From: Verrucomicrobia bacterium LW23
GTDB taxonomy: Bacteria; Verrucomicrobiota; Verrucomicrobiia; Methylacidiphilales; UBA1321
Length of the DNA: 64,000 bases
Reading direction: 5' to 3'
Assembly: GCA_003054695.1 (NCBI GenBank)
Contig: QAZA01000025.1
Coordinates: 186,001-250,000 of the forward strand
The notes under the pieces are model-generated. The model was not told where the DNA came from, did no database searches, and saw nothing but the letters and a program-made list of their open reading frames with translations. Both the position numbers and the translations under genes were made by a program. Below are positions 41,500-52,052 of the stretch, in pieces (within the stretch, counting starts at the first letter, position 1; the number at the start of each line of letters is the position of its first letter).

Positions 41500-42552
41500 A
41501 TGATTCACATCGATGGGAGCGCCGGCGAGGGCGGCGGGCAAATCTTGCGTACGGCACTGGCATTGTCCATGTGCACGGGCCAGCCGTTTCGCATGTCCAA
41601 CATCCGGGCGGGGCGCAAGAAGCCGGGCCTTATGCGGCAACACCTTACAGCGGTTCAGGCCGCTTACGCCATTACAGGATCGCAAGGCGCGCCGGTTGCA
41701 ACCGGGGCGCTTGAGCTTGAGTTTGTGCCGGGCGTGGTGGCGCCAGGCAACCACACATTTGCTGTGGGGACGGCCGGTAGCGCAACACTGGTGCTGCAAA
41801 CGGTACTTCCTGCGCTGCTGATGGTTACGCAAGCGGCCGGAGCGGACGAGTCACCCATGGAATCCACATTGGTGTGCCAGGGTGGCACGCACAACCCATT
41901 CGCGCCTCCGTTCGATTTCCTTGAGCGCAGTTTTGCGCCAGTGCTCCGCCGGATGGGCGCGAAGATTGGGTTGACTTTGACGCGTCCGGGATTTTATCCC
42001 GCGGGAGGTGGGGAGATGCTCGCAAGGATTACGCAAGTGCCTAAGCTAAAGCACCTTAGCTTAGTGGAAAAAGGAGCGCTTGTGCGTCGGCGCGCCTTGG
42101 TTCTCCTGGCCTGCTTGTCGCGAAACATTGGCGAGCGGGAAATCCATGCGCTCCAGGCGAAATTGTCGTGGCCAAAGGATACATTTGAGTTGAAGGAGGT
42201 TGCAGGAGCTACCGGACCGGGCAACGTGATTATCATCGAGCAGGAGTTCGAGCATGTTACCGAAATAGTTACTGGATTTGGAGAACGAGGTGTTTCGGCC
42301 GAGCGTGTGGTTGAGCTTGCGATCGAGAAAGTGCGGCGATACGAGGTGGCGGCGGCCGCCGGGGCCGTAGTGGGGGAACACCTTGCAGATCAACTACTTG
42401 TGCCGATGGCGCTTGCGGGTGGCGGGGAGTTTCTGACGATGCGGCCTTCGCGACATTCTGTCACTAATGCGGATACGATCCGTAAGTTCCTGGATATCCC
42501 CATTCGTTTTACGCAACGGGCAGAGGATGTCTGGCATTGTGTGGTGGGGTAA
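41500..42552 (+). CDS. rtcA: RNA 3'-terminal phosphate cyclase
   Basis: A 350-residue enzyme that converts RNA 3'-phosphates to 2',3'-cyclic phosphates using ATP. The ATG at 41500 precedes MIHIDGSAGEGGGQILRTAL, the family N-terminus; a TTG at 41473 is an upstream alternative. Other signatures: IRAGRKKPGLMRQHLTAV, GTAGSATLVLQTVLP, RPGFYPAGGGEM, and RPSRHSVTNADTIRKF containing the nucleotidylated His. Length matches E. coli RtcA. It is divergent from the PPK2 gene, so it has its own promoter. Together with RtcB it can heal and seal broken RNA. Confidence 0.94.
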   Translation: MIHIDGSAGEGGGQILRTALALSMCTGQPFRMSNIRAGRKKPGLMRQHLTAVQAAYAITGSQGAPVATGALELEFVPGVVAPGNHTFAVGTAGSATLVLQTVLPALLMVTQAAGADESPMESTLVCQGGTHNPFAPPFDFLERSFAPVLRRMGAKIGLTLTRPGFYPAGGGEMLARITQVPKLKHLSLVEKGALVRRRALVLLACLSRNIGEREIHALQAKLSWPKDTFELKEVAGATGPGNVIIIEQEFEHVTEIVTGFGERGVSAERVVELAIEKVRRYEVAAAAGAVVGEHLADQLLVPMALAGGGEFLTMRPSRHSVTNADTIRKFLDIPIRFTQRAEDVWHCVVG

Positions 42553-42593
42553 TAACATTGCTTGCCGGGATTCGTGTGCTATTATTTCGGGCA

Positions 42594-44624
42594 ATGAGCA
42601 AAGATTCTTGTGTAGATCCTTACCTTTGGCTTGAGAGTATTTATGATGAAACGGCTCTGGACTGGGTGCGGAAACGGAATGATATTACGCTACGTGAGCT
42701 AGGAGGCGATCCGGAATTTGAAGCTCTGCGTTCAGGGCTGCTTTCTATCTATCAGTCCGATGCAAGAATTCCGGGCATTCATAAAGCAGGTGATTATTAC
42801 TATAACTTTTGGAGGGATAAAAAGCATATACGAGGCGTTTGGAGAAGAACAACGCTGGATGAATATCGCAAGGAACAACCGGAATGGGAAATAGTGCTTG
42901 ATCTGGATGCACTTGCTGAACTGGAGAATGAGAACTGGGTGTGGAGTGGGACCATTGGATTGCCCCATGACTATGAGTTATACTTAATTGTACTCTCAAA
43001 AGGTGGTGGCGATGCCAAAGTGTACAGGGAGTTTTCCGTTATTACAAAATCCTTTGTTGAAGGAGGATTCTATCTTGCGGAAGCAAAAAGCCGCGTCTCG
43101 TGGATAGATGATCAGCATGTCTATGTAGGCACCGACTTTGGTCCCGGCTCTATGACTTCGTCGGGTTATCCCAGGCTTGCCAAGCGTTGGAAAAGAGGCA
43201 CTCCGCTGTCGAGCGCGGAGCTGGTTTTTGAGGGACGCGCCGATGATCTGTCGGTATCCGCGTATCACGATCATACCAAAGGTTATGAGCGTGATTGGGT
43301 TACCAGAAATCCGAGCTTCTATACGTCGGAGCTTTATCTGAACACACCTGGCGGCCTGGCGAAGATTGATGCACCTGATAGTGCGGATAAATGGTGTTAC
43401 CGGGAGTTTATACTTTTGACTCTGCGAGATGACTGGGAAGTGGAAGGCAAACGCTATATTTCCGGATCGCTCCTCATAGGGAAATTGCAAGATTATCTTG
43501 CCGGTTCTCGCGCGCTTCATTTGGTTTTTGAGCCAACAGAGACGGCGTCCTTTTCCTGTTTTGCATTTACCAAGGACTATCTTTATATTACTTACCTGGA
43601 AGATGTTCAGGATAAAGTAGATGTCATCGATCTTAAAGACGAAGCGATGGTCCGCGTTCCCTATACCAATATGGGGAAATTTCTGTCTGTGGGGTTGTCC
43701 CCTGTCGATGATGAGGAGAGTAACGACCTGTTTATCTACAAGCAGAGCTTTCTTGTGCCGGCAACGCTTGAGCTGGGCGGTGTATCAGAAAAGAGCGAGA
43801 AGCTGAAGGCTAACCCGGAGTTTTTTGATGTTAAAGGGCTTGCGGTAGAGCAGTTTTTTGCGACAAGCAAGGATGGAAGCAGGATACCCTATTTTGTTGT
43901 GGGACCGGAGAACGCCGCTCGCGACGGTAATAATCCTGCTATTATTTATGGGTACGGGGGATTTGAAGTAAGCCTGTTGCCTTATTATAGTGGTAGTATG
44001 GGCCACGCCTGGCTATCGAAGGGCGGATTCCAGGTTATTGCGAATATACGTGGCGGAGGCGAGTATGGACCGAAATGGCACAGGTCCGCTCTTCGCGAAA
44101 ACAGGATGCGTGCTTATGAAGACTTTGCGGCGGTAACGGAAGATCTTTTCGCTCGTAACATCAGTTCGCCGTCAAAGGCAGGTGCTATTGGTGGTTCCAA
44201 CGGTGGGTTGCTGATAGGGAATATGGCAATGCACTACCCTCATCTCTATAAATGCCTTGTTTGTATGGTGCCTTTGCTAGATATGCAACGGTACAGCAAG
44301 TTGCTGGCGGGTGCCTCGTGGATGGAGGAATATGGGGATCCCGATAAGGAGGAAGACTGGAGTTATTTGCAGGATATTTCCCCGTATCATCTTGTAAAGA
44401 AGGGGGTTAAGTATCCCAGGATTCTTTTCACCACCTCCACCCGCGATGATCGGGTTCATCCCGGCCATGCCAGGAAGATGGTGGCCCGCATGGAGGAGCT
44501 GGGGCATTCCGTCCTCTATTACGAGAATATGGAGGGGGGCCATGGCGGCAGCGCCAATCAGTTGCAGGAGGCTCTGTTGCAATCACTTAGCTTTACTTTC
44601 TTTCGTCAGCAGCTTATGGGATAG
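42594..44624 (+). CDS. Prolyl oligopeptidase family serine peptidase (S9)
   Basis: A 676-residue cytoplasmic-looking peptidase. The ATG at 42594 precedes MSKDSCVDPYLWLESIYDETALDWV, a typical S9A N-terminus. A beta-propeller region is followed by the alpha/beta-hydrolase domain with nucleophile Ser in IGGSNGGLLIGNMA, Asp in TSTRDDRVHPGHA and His in EGGHGG. No signal peptide. It is visibly AT-richer than its neighbours and starts 41 bases after rtcA, so it may be a transferred gene. Role in the RNA repair context is unclear. Confidence 0.88.
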   Translation: MSKDSCVDPYLWLESIYDETALDWVRKRNDITLRELGGDPEFEALRSGLLSIYQSDARIPGIHKAGDYYYNFWRDKKHIRGVWRRTTLDEYRKEQPEWEIVLDLDALAELENENWVWSGTIGLPHDYELYLIVLSKGGGDAKVYREFSVITKSFVEGGFYLAEAKSRVSWIDDQHVYVGTDFGPGSMTSSGYPRLAKRWKRGTPLSSAELVFEGRADDLSVSAYHDHTKGYERDWVTRNPSFYTSELYLNTPGGLAKIDAPDSADKWCYREFILLTLRDDWEVEGKRYISGSLLIGKLQDYLAGSRALHLVFEPTETASFSCFAFTKDYLYITYLEDVQDKVDVIDLKDEAMVRVPYTNMGKFLSVGLSPVDDEESNDLFIYKQSFLVPATLELGGVSEKSEKLKANPEFFDVKGLAVEQFFATSKDGSRIPYFVVGPENAARDGNNPAIIYGYGGFEVSLLPYYSGSMGHAWLSKGGFQVIANIRGGGEYGPKWHRSALRENRMRAYEDFAAVTEDLFARNISSPSKAGAIGGSNGGLLIGNMAMHYPHLYKCLVCMVPLLDMQRYSKLLAGASWMEEYGDPDKEEDWSYLQDISPYHLVKKGVKYPRILFTTSTRDDRVHPGHARKMVARMEELGHSVLYYENMEGGHGGSANQLQEALLQSLSFTFFRQQLMG

Positions 44625-44783
44625 CCGGGGTACCTGCGGTTGGCGACGCGGCGCAACAGGCGGCGTTTCCAGCTCTCGCTTAGAGATTTCGCACCAAGCA
44701 TATCATTTTTGCGCGTGAATAGCTTCGATAGACAAAAAGAGCGTGACGTCGCCCCGTAAATCACGTAAGGGGAATTCCGCCAC

Positions 44784-45983
44784 GTGAAACCGACCACTCC
44801 TGCCACAAACGACGAGTATCGCGAGATCATCGCGATTCTGAAGAAGAAAAACTTCAAGCCCAACGCTTCGGTGGAGCGACAGGTGGCCGCGCACGTCCGC
44901 TCGCTGATTGAGAAGAAGAAGCTGGACGCACATGTGCGCCTTCCCCCCATACGCATGCTGGCGGAGCTGTGGGACACCAACTACTTTACGGTGCAGGCTG
45001 CGCTGAGCCGTCTGGTAGGCGAGGGGCTGATTGTGCAGAGCCCCAAGAAGGGCTCCTTTGTGGCGCCGCCCCGGCGGGCGCTGCGGCGCGCCTGTTTGTA
45101 TCACGACCAGAACCTGAGTGAGGACTGGCAAAAGGAGTTTTACTCGCTGCTGAACATCGCGCTTTATCGGATTCTCTCGATTCGCGGCGTCATTACTGTG
45201 CCGTTTTTTGATCATCGCCCAGTGGACAAGCAGCATACCGTGCCGCAGGAGCTGCGGGACATGGCGCGCGATGGTGAAATTGACGCCGTGATTGCGACGA
45301 GCATCTCATTCGGGGCCATCCCGTGGCTCACCAAGCTTGAGGTGCCGGCCGCCTCGCTGATGCTGGGCACGCCCGAGACGGCCGTGGTGCTGGACCACAG
45401 GCAGATGGCGCGGCATGCTATCGACGAGGCTATCCTGCTCAAGCGCAAGCGCTTAGGCCTGGTGCACATCTCCATGCCGGTAAAGGTGGCCAAGGGGGGC
45501 GACATGCTGTTGGCGGAGTTTGAGCGGCTGGGCAAGGAGGCTGGGATCGAAATTATCTGCCCCACGCCACACGAGAAGATTCCGCCGGACCACTGGGAGC
45601 ACGTGGGGGCCCAGCAATGTGCCAAGCTGCTGGACGGCGTCGTTGCGGCGCCGGCAAGTGCTTCAGGCGCAGAGGTTTCCGCACCCGCAAAATACAAGGC
45701 GCCGGATATGATTTTTGTGTACCCGGACACGTACATCCGCGGCGTGGCGACGACGCTGGTGCGGCGCCATGTGCGTGTGCCGGAGGAGATTGCGCTGATT
45801 TCGCATCGCAATCGCGAGTCGGCGATCTACCTGCCGTTCCCCGTAACGTGGCTTACGGTAAAGATTGACGACTTTGCGCAAGCGCTTATCGCGCAGGTGG
45901 ATAGGGCGATTGCCGGGGAGCCTCAGCAGCCGGCGATGCTTCCCCTGGCGGTGGAGCGCACGGCGCCGCACCCTATGGCGTAG
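44784..45983 (+). CDS. GntR-type transcription regulator with LacI-like sensor domain
   Basis: A 399-residue regulator. GTG start at 44784 with AAGGGG about 14 bases upstream. An N-terminal winged helix (LPPIRMLAELWDTNYFTVQAALSRLVGEGLIVQ... start) is followed by a periplasmic-binding-protein-like sensor domain (IDAVIATSISFG, RLGLVHISMPV, MIFVYPDTYIRGVATTLV, VTWLTVKIDDFAQALI). This GntR-LacI hybrid type is common in Verrucomicrobia as carbohydrate-responsive regulators. It precedes secreted beta-propeller genes, which may be its targets. Confidence 0.85.
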   Translation: MKPTTPATNDEYREIIAILKKKNFKPNASVERQVAAHVRSLIEKKKLDAHVRLPPIRMLAELWDTNYFTVQAALSRLVGEGLIVQSPKKGSFVAPPRRALRRACLYHDQNLSEDWQKEFYSLLNIALYRILSIRGVITVPFFDHRPVDKQHTVPQELRDMARDGEIDAVIATSISFGAIPWLTKLEVPAASLMLGTPETAVVLDHRQMARHAIDEAILLKRKRLGLVHISMPVKVAKGGDMLLAEFERLGKEAGIEIICPTPHEKIPPDHWEHVGAQQCAKLLDGVVAAPASASGAEVSAPAKYKAPDMIFVYPDTYIRGVATTLVRRHVRVPEEIALISHRNRESAIYLPFPVTWLTVKIDDFAQALIAQVDRAIAGEPQQPAMLPLAVERTAPHPMA

Positions 45984-46188
45984 CGGGTGGTGCGAGGAGA
46001 GGGGGGGGGAAGCAGGCCCCAGGCGATGGGGTCGGGAGCTCTGCGTTGTGCGGAGCGGTGCGATTGCGAGAATCGTACTGTATCTATTGCGTATATCTCG
46101 ATTTTCGCGCGCCATCTGTCCTAGGATAGGAGATCTGTCGGAGATTCGTGATTGCGTGCCTTACCAGAGTTTCCGCAACCCCTTTGCT

Positions 46189-49100
46189 ATGAAATACTTG
46201 CCTCCCTTTCGCTCGCTTGTTGCCTTGCTCGCTTGCAGTGTTGCCGGCTCGTACCTGCACTTTTCCGCGGCAACGACGGCCTTTGCCGCTCCGGGCTCGG
46301 CCGGTGGTAAGGATGAGCTCATCGTCGTCTCCAACGTCACCACGCCGCGAGTGGCGTACGATCTGGGCCGGCACGGCAATAACCTCAGGCTGACGCTGGA
46401 GGTTGCCGGATTCGATCCGGCCTCCGCCGCGCCGGGCAAGGATATCTCCGTGCAGGTGGGTGTGGCTGCGGATAAGGAAGTGCGCTTAACCGGTAAGGAG
46501 GCGAAGGTGGCCGGCGGCTCGTCGCCCGCAAAAGGCGTTGTGCGGTATGAGTTTACAATTCCCGCTGCCTCCATCGTCAACGGCTCCGGCCCCACGGCCG
46601 AGGGCTGGAATAAGCTGCGCCTGGCCTTTGCCGTGGAGTGGGCGGGCGCCCCGGGCATGCCGGCGCGTCTCAAGGCGTCGTACCTCCACGCCCGAGCCCG
46701 GGCCTCGCACGCCGGGCTGGCTGCGGCGGCGAGCGACTGGCAGCCCGTTGATCTGGCCGAGATGGAGCGCCAGGAGGCCGACCGCGCGCAAGAGATTGCC
46801 TTTGATTTTGAGCAGGTGCTGGACGGTAAATCCACCATCGTCATCGAGAACGCCGAGGGTGTGCGTGTGCGCAATCTCGTTACAGCGCAATCGTTTACAA
46901 AAGGCAAGCAGCGCATTGCGTGGGATGGACTCGACGAAAAAGGCAATCCGGCCCTGCCTGGCGAGTACAAGTGGCGCGCCATTTCGCACCCCGGCCTGGC
47001 TCCGCGCCATCAGATGAGCTTTGTCGACGCGCCCGGTTCTAATCACGGCACGCTTGAGGCTGCGGTCACCAATGGTACGTCGCTCTTTATGGCCGCTACG
47101 GTGGCCGAGGGCGGGCACGAGATTGTGGAGTTTGGCATGGACGGCACCTTCCGCCGCGGCTACAACCCGCCGCACGGGCACGGCCTCAAGGCGGTGGCGC
47201 TGGCGGCGGATGGCGAGTACCTGTACGCCGCGCACGAGGGCACCGCGTGGGGCGACAAGATTGATCGCAGCAAAAAGAACTGGGTCGGCGCCAACACGCT
47301 CAGTCTGCTCCGCGTCAATCTGGCCAACTGGAACCTTGAGGAATTTCCCAACCCGGCCGGCGATAAGGCTCCGAAACTCCGCTATGCCACGCTCGCCAAA
47401 TATCAGTTTGGCCCGGGCTCCCCTGGCGCGAAGGAGGATCCTAAGGTGCTTGGCGGCCTTGCGTGTGTTGCCGGGCGTCTCTATGTGGGCGATACGGAAG
47501 CCGGGCTGGTGCGCGTCGTTGACCCCAAAACCGGCGCGGAGGAGCGCTCCTTCGCCTTGGCCGGCATTAGCGCTCTGGCCGCGCGGGGCGACGCCCTTTA
47601 CGCGCTGGCGGACGGCAAGCTGCTGAAGGTTGATCCGACCACGGGGAAATCCACGCAAGTTGTTGCGCTGGAGGGGAAACCGTTTGGCCTTACTATTGGT
47701 GCCGATGGCCGCTTTTATGTCAGCGACGTTCAGGATCACATCGTGCGCGTGCTCGATGCGCAGGGCAAGCAGGTTGGCACTATCGGCAAGCCTGGCGGCA
47801 TCGCCAATGGTCCGTACGATCCGCTGCGCCTGCGTAACCCGGCCGGGATGGCCATTACCAACGGCATGTTGTGGATCACGGAGAGGAATCGCTGGACGCC
47901 TAAACGCTACGCCGCGTACGACTTAGCCACGGGCAACGTCGTTAAGGAGTTCTACGGCCCCACCAACTACGGAGCCCAGGGCGCGGGCTTTGATCCCCAG
48001 GATCACACCAAATGGATTGGCCAGGGCACCACCTTCAGCCTCAACTTTGCCGATAAAACCGCAACGCCAAAGTCCATTACCGGCGGCGAGAGCGGCCGTC
48101 GCCACACCTGGTGGCGGCAGGATGGGCGCACCTTTATTATTACCTCTGGCAAAGCCACTTACATTCAGGAGCTGCGCGATGACGGCACGCTTAAGCCGCT
48201 CGCCATGGCCTCCTCCAACCACCAGTTTGCGTATAGCGAGAACTGGGTGTTGCCGAAGCCGTTTATTGAGGCGTTTCAGCGCGATTTTCCTGACGAGAAG
48301 ATTGATTTCGTCGAAGGCAGCGACAGCCGCATCGCCCGCGGCTCCATGCACAAGCGTATCGGCGTTATGTGGGTGGACCGCAGCGGCGACGGCGCTATGC
48401 AGGCCGACGAGATCGAGTTTGCGCCCGGCGCCGAGAACATGCTCGGCAGCGGCTGGAGCCACGATTACCACGACCTGACGCTCCGCTTTATCGCCTACGT
48501 GGGCGGCAAGCCCATGCTGGTGGCGATGAAGCCCGACGGCTTTTACCCCGGCGGCGCGCCCAAATACCCGCCGCTTAACGAGACGGTGACCAAAACCGGC
48601 ATCCCCGTCAGTGGTTTCGGCCCGGAGAATGGCGAGTCCGCGGTCGATCGCTTCGGCAACCTTATTGTCAGCGGCTCGGTGCTGTGCGCCATAACGCCGG
48701 CTGGCAAGGTGATGTGGACCTACCCCAACAACTACCGTGGCGTGCACGGCAGCCACAAGGCGCCGTTGCCCAGCGTGGGGGAGATCCAGGGCGCCCTGTT
48801 CTTTAGCGGCGTGGTGCCGCTGGACGATAAGAGCGACGTGTTTTTGCTCAACGGCAACCACGGCCAGGCGTTTGTGCTGACGAGCGACGGCCTTTACGTC
48901 GACGCGATGTTTCCCGACGTGCGCCTGATGACCAACCCGCAGGGCGGTGGCATCGGCGTGCTGGGCGGGGAGTGCTTCGGCGGCTCGTTTGGCAAGAGTG
49001 AGAAGGATGGCAATTATTACTTCCAGGGCGGCGGCATCTCCTACCGCATTTACCGCATCGACGGCCTGCGTGAGCTCAGGCGATCCGAGGGGGCGTTGAA

Positions 49101-49947
49101 GCTTACCGCCGCCCAGGTCTCCGCCGCCGAGCGCACGAAATCGCGTGTGGACGCCGAGAAAGCGCAGCAGCACACCGCCGTGATTGCCGAGCTGCCTGCC
49201 GGCGCGAAGATTAGCGTGGACGGGCGCGAAAACGACTGGAAGGGCATTGCGCCTGCCGTCAAGTGGAGCAAGGCGTCCAACAAATTCCCGGTAAGCATTC
49301 GCGCGGCGTTTGATGAGGAGAATCTGTATCTCCTTTATAGCGTGCGGGATGAGTCGCCCTGGGTCAACAATGGCAAGGACTGGCAGTCGCTCTTCAAGAC
49401 TGGCGACGGCGTGGATCTGCAGATCGGCACCGATTCGGCAGCCAGCCCGCGCCGCAACGGTCCCGTGGCGGGTGATCTTCGCCTCTTTGTAGCGCCCAGC
49501 GCGGCGGGGGATGTCGCGGTGCTGTACCGCCACCGCGTGCCCGGCGCCAGGGAGGACGAGGGCGTGGTCTTCCAAAGCCCGTGGCGAAGCGAGAAGGTGG
49601 ACGTGGTGCGTAAGCTGGAGAGCGCAAAGGTGGCCGTGCAACGCCAGGGCGACGCCGAGTATCGCGTCGAGATATCCGTACCGCTGGCCGAGCTTGGCCT
49701 GAAGGGCGCGCTGGACAAGCGTCTGCGCGGGGACTTTGGCGTGATTTACGGCGACGGAGAGGGGACGATCAACACGTTCCGCAACTACTGGAACAACCAG
49801 AGTACCGGCCTGGTGAATGACGTGCCCGGGGAGATTATGCTGACACCCAACCTGTGGGGCGAAGTCATCCTGCGTACCAGCAAAGCCGCCGGGGAAGCTG
49901 CCGACGACGACGCGGCGGCGCCTGGCAAAAGCGCGGAGGGCAAGTGA
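46189..49947 (+). CDS. Large secreted protein with FlgD-like, beta-propeller and CBM9/DOMON-like domains
   Basis: A 1252-residue exported protein. The ATG at 46189 is chosen because a signal peptide follows (MKYLPPFRSLVALLACSVAG, cleavage near AFAAPG). Visible parts: a FlgD/Ig-like segment (about 240-310), NHL-like propeller repeats (about 320-750, e.g. GRFYVSDVQDHIVRVLDAQG, GMLWITERN), and a C-terminal CBM9/DOMON-like domain (about 1010-1230, KISVDGRENDWKGI, DGVDLQIGTD). Such proteins in Verrucomicrobia and Planctomycetes are linked to polysaccharide breakdown, but the role here is unknown. The next secreted propeller gene follows after 60 bases. Confidence 0.75.
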   Translation: MKYLPPFRSLVALLACSVAGSYLHFSAATTAFAAPGSAGGKDELIVVSNVTTPRVAYDLGRHGNNLRLTLEVAGFDPASAAPGKDISVQVGVAADKEVRLTGKEAKVAGGSSPAKGVVRYEFTIPAASIVNGSGPTAEGWNKLRLAFAVEWAGAPGMPARLKASYLHARARASHAGLAAAASDWQPVDLAEMERQEADRAQEIAFDFEQVLDGKSTIVIENAEGVRVRNLVTAQSFTKGKQRIAWDGLDEKGNPALPGEYKWRAISHPGLAPRHQMSFVDAPGSNHGTLEAAVTNGTSLFMAATVAEGGHEIVEFGMDGTFRRGYNPPHGHGLKAVALAADGEYLYAAHEGTAWGDKIDRSKKNWVGANTLSLLRVNLANWNLEEFPNPAGDKAPKLRYATLAKYQFGPGSPGAKEDPKVLGGLACVAGRLYVGDTEAGLVRVVDPKTGAEERSFALAGISALAARGDALYALADGKLLKVDPTTGKSTQVVALEGKPFGLTIGADGRFYVSDVQDHIVRVLDAQGKQVGTIGKPGGIANGPYDPLRLRNPAGMAITNGMLWITERNRWTPKRYAAYDLATGNVVKEFYGPTNYGAQGAGFDPQDHTKWIGQGTTFSLNFADKTATPKSITGGESGRRHTWWRQDGRTFIITSGKATYIQELRDDGTLKPLAMASSNHQFAYSENWVLPKPFIEAFQRDFPDEKIDFVEGSDSRIARGSMHKRIGVMWVDRSGDGAMQADEIEFAPGAENMLGSGWSHDYHDLTLRFIAYVGGKPMLVAMKPDGFYPGGAPKYPPLNETVTKTGIPVSGFGPENGESAVDRFGNLIVSGSVLCAITPAGKVMWTYPNNYRGVHGSHKAPLPSVGEIQGALFFSGVVPLDDKSDVFLLNGNHGQAFVLTSDGLYVDAMFPDVRLMTNPQGGGIGVLGGECFGGSFGKSEKDGNYYFQGGGISYRIYRIDGLRELRRSEGALKLTAAQVSAAERTKSRVDAEKAQQHTAVIAELPAGAKISVDGRENDWKGIAPAVKWSKASNKFPVSIRAAFDEENLYLLYSVRDESPWVNNGKDWQSLFKTGDGVDLQIGTDSAASPRRNGPVAGDLRLFVAPSAAGDVAVLYRHRVPGAREDEGVVFQSPWRSEKVDVVRKLESAKVAVQRQGDAEYRVEISVPLAELGLKGALDKRLRGDFGVIYGDGEGTINTFRNYWNNQSTGLVNDVPGEIMLTPNLWGEVILRTSKAAGEAADDDAAAPGKSAEGK

Positions 49948-50007
49948 GTAAGCGGGCAAGGAACTCCAACTGAGACCAATTGCGATATCTCTTACATCCA
50001 ACGACTT

Positions 50008-51864
50008 ATGCACGTGAAGCTCTCTTCTCTCACCACCTTCGCCTCCCTTGCCACGCGCGCCGCCGCCCTTGTGCTGTTTGCTGCGCCGCTGGCTTTTGCT
50101 GAAACGATTACCTGCACGGGCGTCCTCGGTAACTCCGGCGAGCAGGGCGCCACTCTCGTCAGGCAGCTGGACAAGCCCGCGCCCGGTTTTGGGGTGACGT
50201 ATGACCGGTTTGGGACGCTGTGGGACCGCGGTGGATCGTCCCATATCAACCGCTACTCTCCGGACGGCCGGCTTCTGGCCACCTATCCGTTCCCCACCCA
50301 AGGCAAAAAGGGCTCTCGGGGCGGAAACACCGCCGTGGGCACCAGCACGGTGCTGATTGGCGATACGCTGATGATCAAGTACGAAGGCCGCCTCTACACG
50401 CTGCCCGTTACCGCCCCCGCCGGCACGGAGCCCTCGCCGATGGAGGTGGAAGCCAGCCTCCTCTCGCCCAGCTCCCACAACGGCTGGGCCGTGGCGGCGC
50501 TGGACGGCGAGATTTTTCTCGTCAACACGGCCGGCGAGAAAAAGCCGGTGACTACCGTGAAGACGCGGCTCTTCGATGTGGAAATAACCGAAACCGGCGC
50601 CATTTACGCGCGCTATATGGACGAGGCGCCCTCCACCACCCACCGCGTGCATCGCATTGATGCCGCCGCGCCAGCCGATGCGCGCGGGCCGTGGCCCCGC
50701 CTGGGCAACCGCATGCAGTGGTTTCCCGGCCGTGATGGACAGGAAGGCAAGTGGTTTGCGCACGAGGGGCACGGCACCATCCGGCGCTTTAACGCGGACT
50801 TCAAGCCCGACCCGGGCGTGGTTCTGGGCGGCGCGTCAGGCTCCTTCATCGGTTACGTGCCCGGTGATCACGAGCTGGACAGCGGCATTGGCATGGCCCG
50901 CTTGGGCGAGAATCTCTTTGCTGTCTCCGGCCGCACAGGCATGGTGTTTTTGCTGGAGTGGCAGCCGGATAATCGCCGGATGGAGATTGTACGACGCATC
51001 GGCGCCATCCCTGATTGCAGTGCCGTGGCGATCAACCGCGAAGGCAAAGTGTACTGCAATGGCGGCTACTGGCTATGGACGGACGGGCCCGATGTGCCGC
51101 TTAACCATAGCCGCCCCATTCAGGACGACCTGATCGGCGCCGCCACCACGCCCGACGACACGACCATTCTCATCCACGCCGGCAAGAAGGAGGGGAGCGT
51201 CCATCTCACCAAAATGAATGGCCCGGCCGACCGCAACAAGGCGCCCGTCATCCCCAAAGACGCCGTTGCTGGCACGGTGGCGCCGGCTGGAAAGCGCCAC
51301 ATGGTTTTTGCCGTTAACGCCACGGGCCGCGGTGTAGCCTTCGGCGTGACCGGCCGTGGCGAGATGCAGGGGAAGCCGAGCGACGTGGAGCTGCAAACTG
51401 TGCCCGGGGCGGCCCCGCTCACGAAGCTTTCGACGCTGACCGCGCTGCCAGACGGCCGCCTGCTGGGCACCGATAACGGTGCCATCATCGAGTTTGCCCT
51501 GCCTGCCGGCGCGTTGGACGCGAAAGGAACCGGCCCGGCGGAAGGCGCCGCGCTTATCTACACGGAAGCGCGCCGCTGGAGCACCTGGACGGCCGACGCA
51601 GGTGGCGATGCGTCGTTTGGCGCGTCGCTTCGCACGGCGTTCAGCAAAGGCCGCCTCTGGGTCAGCGACACGGAGAAGAACCGCGTCCTTTGTTTTGCGC
51701 TGAGCGACAAGGGAGAGCCCACGCTCGTCGCCACCTTCGGTACCGGCAAGCCCGGCGACGACCTGGCGTCGGCCACGCGCCCCGAAGCCATTGCCGCATT
51801 TGGCGACCGCGCCGTCGTGCACGACTCCGGTAACCAGCGGCTGCTGAAGCTGGAGATTCGCTGA
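50008..51864 (+). CDS. Secreted beta-propeller (NHL-like) protein
   Basis: A 618-residue protein with a signal peptide (residues 1-31, cleavage after PLAFA). Repeated segments such as FGVTYDRFGTLWDRGGSSHINRY (first part), IPDCSAVAINREGKVYCNGG, LPDGRLLGTDNGAI and GRLWVSDTEKNRVLCFALSD are beta-propeller blades. It lies downstream of the larger secreted propeller protein with the same orientation, so an operon is likely. No enzyme motif recognised. Confidence 0.72.
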   Translation: MHVKLSSLTTFASLATRAAALVLFAAPLAFAETITCTGVLGNSGEQGATLVRQLDKPAPGFGVTYDRFGTLWDRGGSSHINRYSPDGRLLATYPFPTQGKKGSRGGNTAVGTSTVLIGDTLMIKYEGRLYTLPVTAPAGTEPSPMEVEASLLSPSSHNGWAVAALDGEIFLVNTAGEKKPVTTVKTRLFDVEITETGAIYARYMDEAPSTTHRVHRIDAAAPADARGPWPRLGNRMQWFPGRDGQEGKWFAHEGHGTIRRFNADFKPDPGVVLGGASGSFIGYVPGDHELDSGIGMARLGENLFAVSGRTGMVFLLEWQPDNRRMEIVRRIGAIPDCSAVAINREGKVYCNGGYWLWTDGPDVPLNHSRPIQDDLIGAATTPDDTTILIHAGKKEGSVHLTKMNGPADRNKAPVIPKDAVAGTVAPAGKRHMVFAVNATGRGVAFGVTGRGEMQGKPSDVELQTVPGAAPLTKLSTLTALPDGRLLGTDNGAIIEFALPAGALDAKGTGPAEGAALIYTEARRWSTWTADAGGDASFGASLRTAFSKGRLWVSDTEKNRVLCFALSDKGEPTLVATFGTGKPGDDLASATRPEAIAAFGDRAVVHDSGNQRLLKLEIR

Positions 51865-52052
51865 GGGAGATGGATTTGTGCTTCGGCGTTACCCGGGGGC
51901 CTTTTTCTGCGCCCGCGGGTGTGGGATGCCAACGATGCCGCCGCGATCTCGTATCTGCCTCCGCACGCCGGGGAGCTGAAAGCAAAACGCGCAAAGCGCG
52001 GCGCAGGACGGGAACGCGTAGCGCTCAGCGCTCAACGCCCCACGCCAAAAGC

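Noticed and set aside
47923-50772. 949-codon open frame on the minus strand
   Set aside because: It is the antisense of two secreted propeller genes with signal peptides and clear domains; high GC opens the complementary frames.
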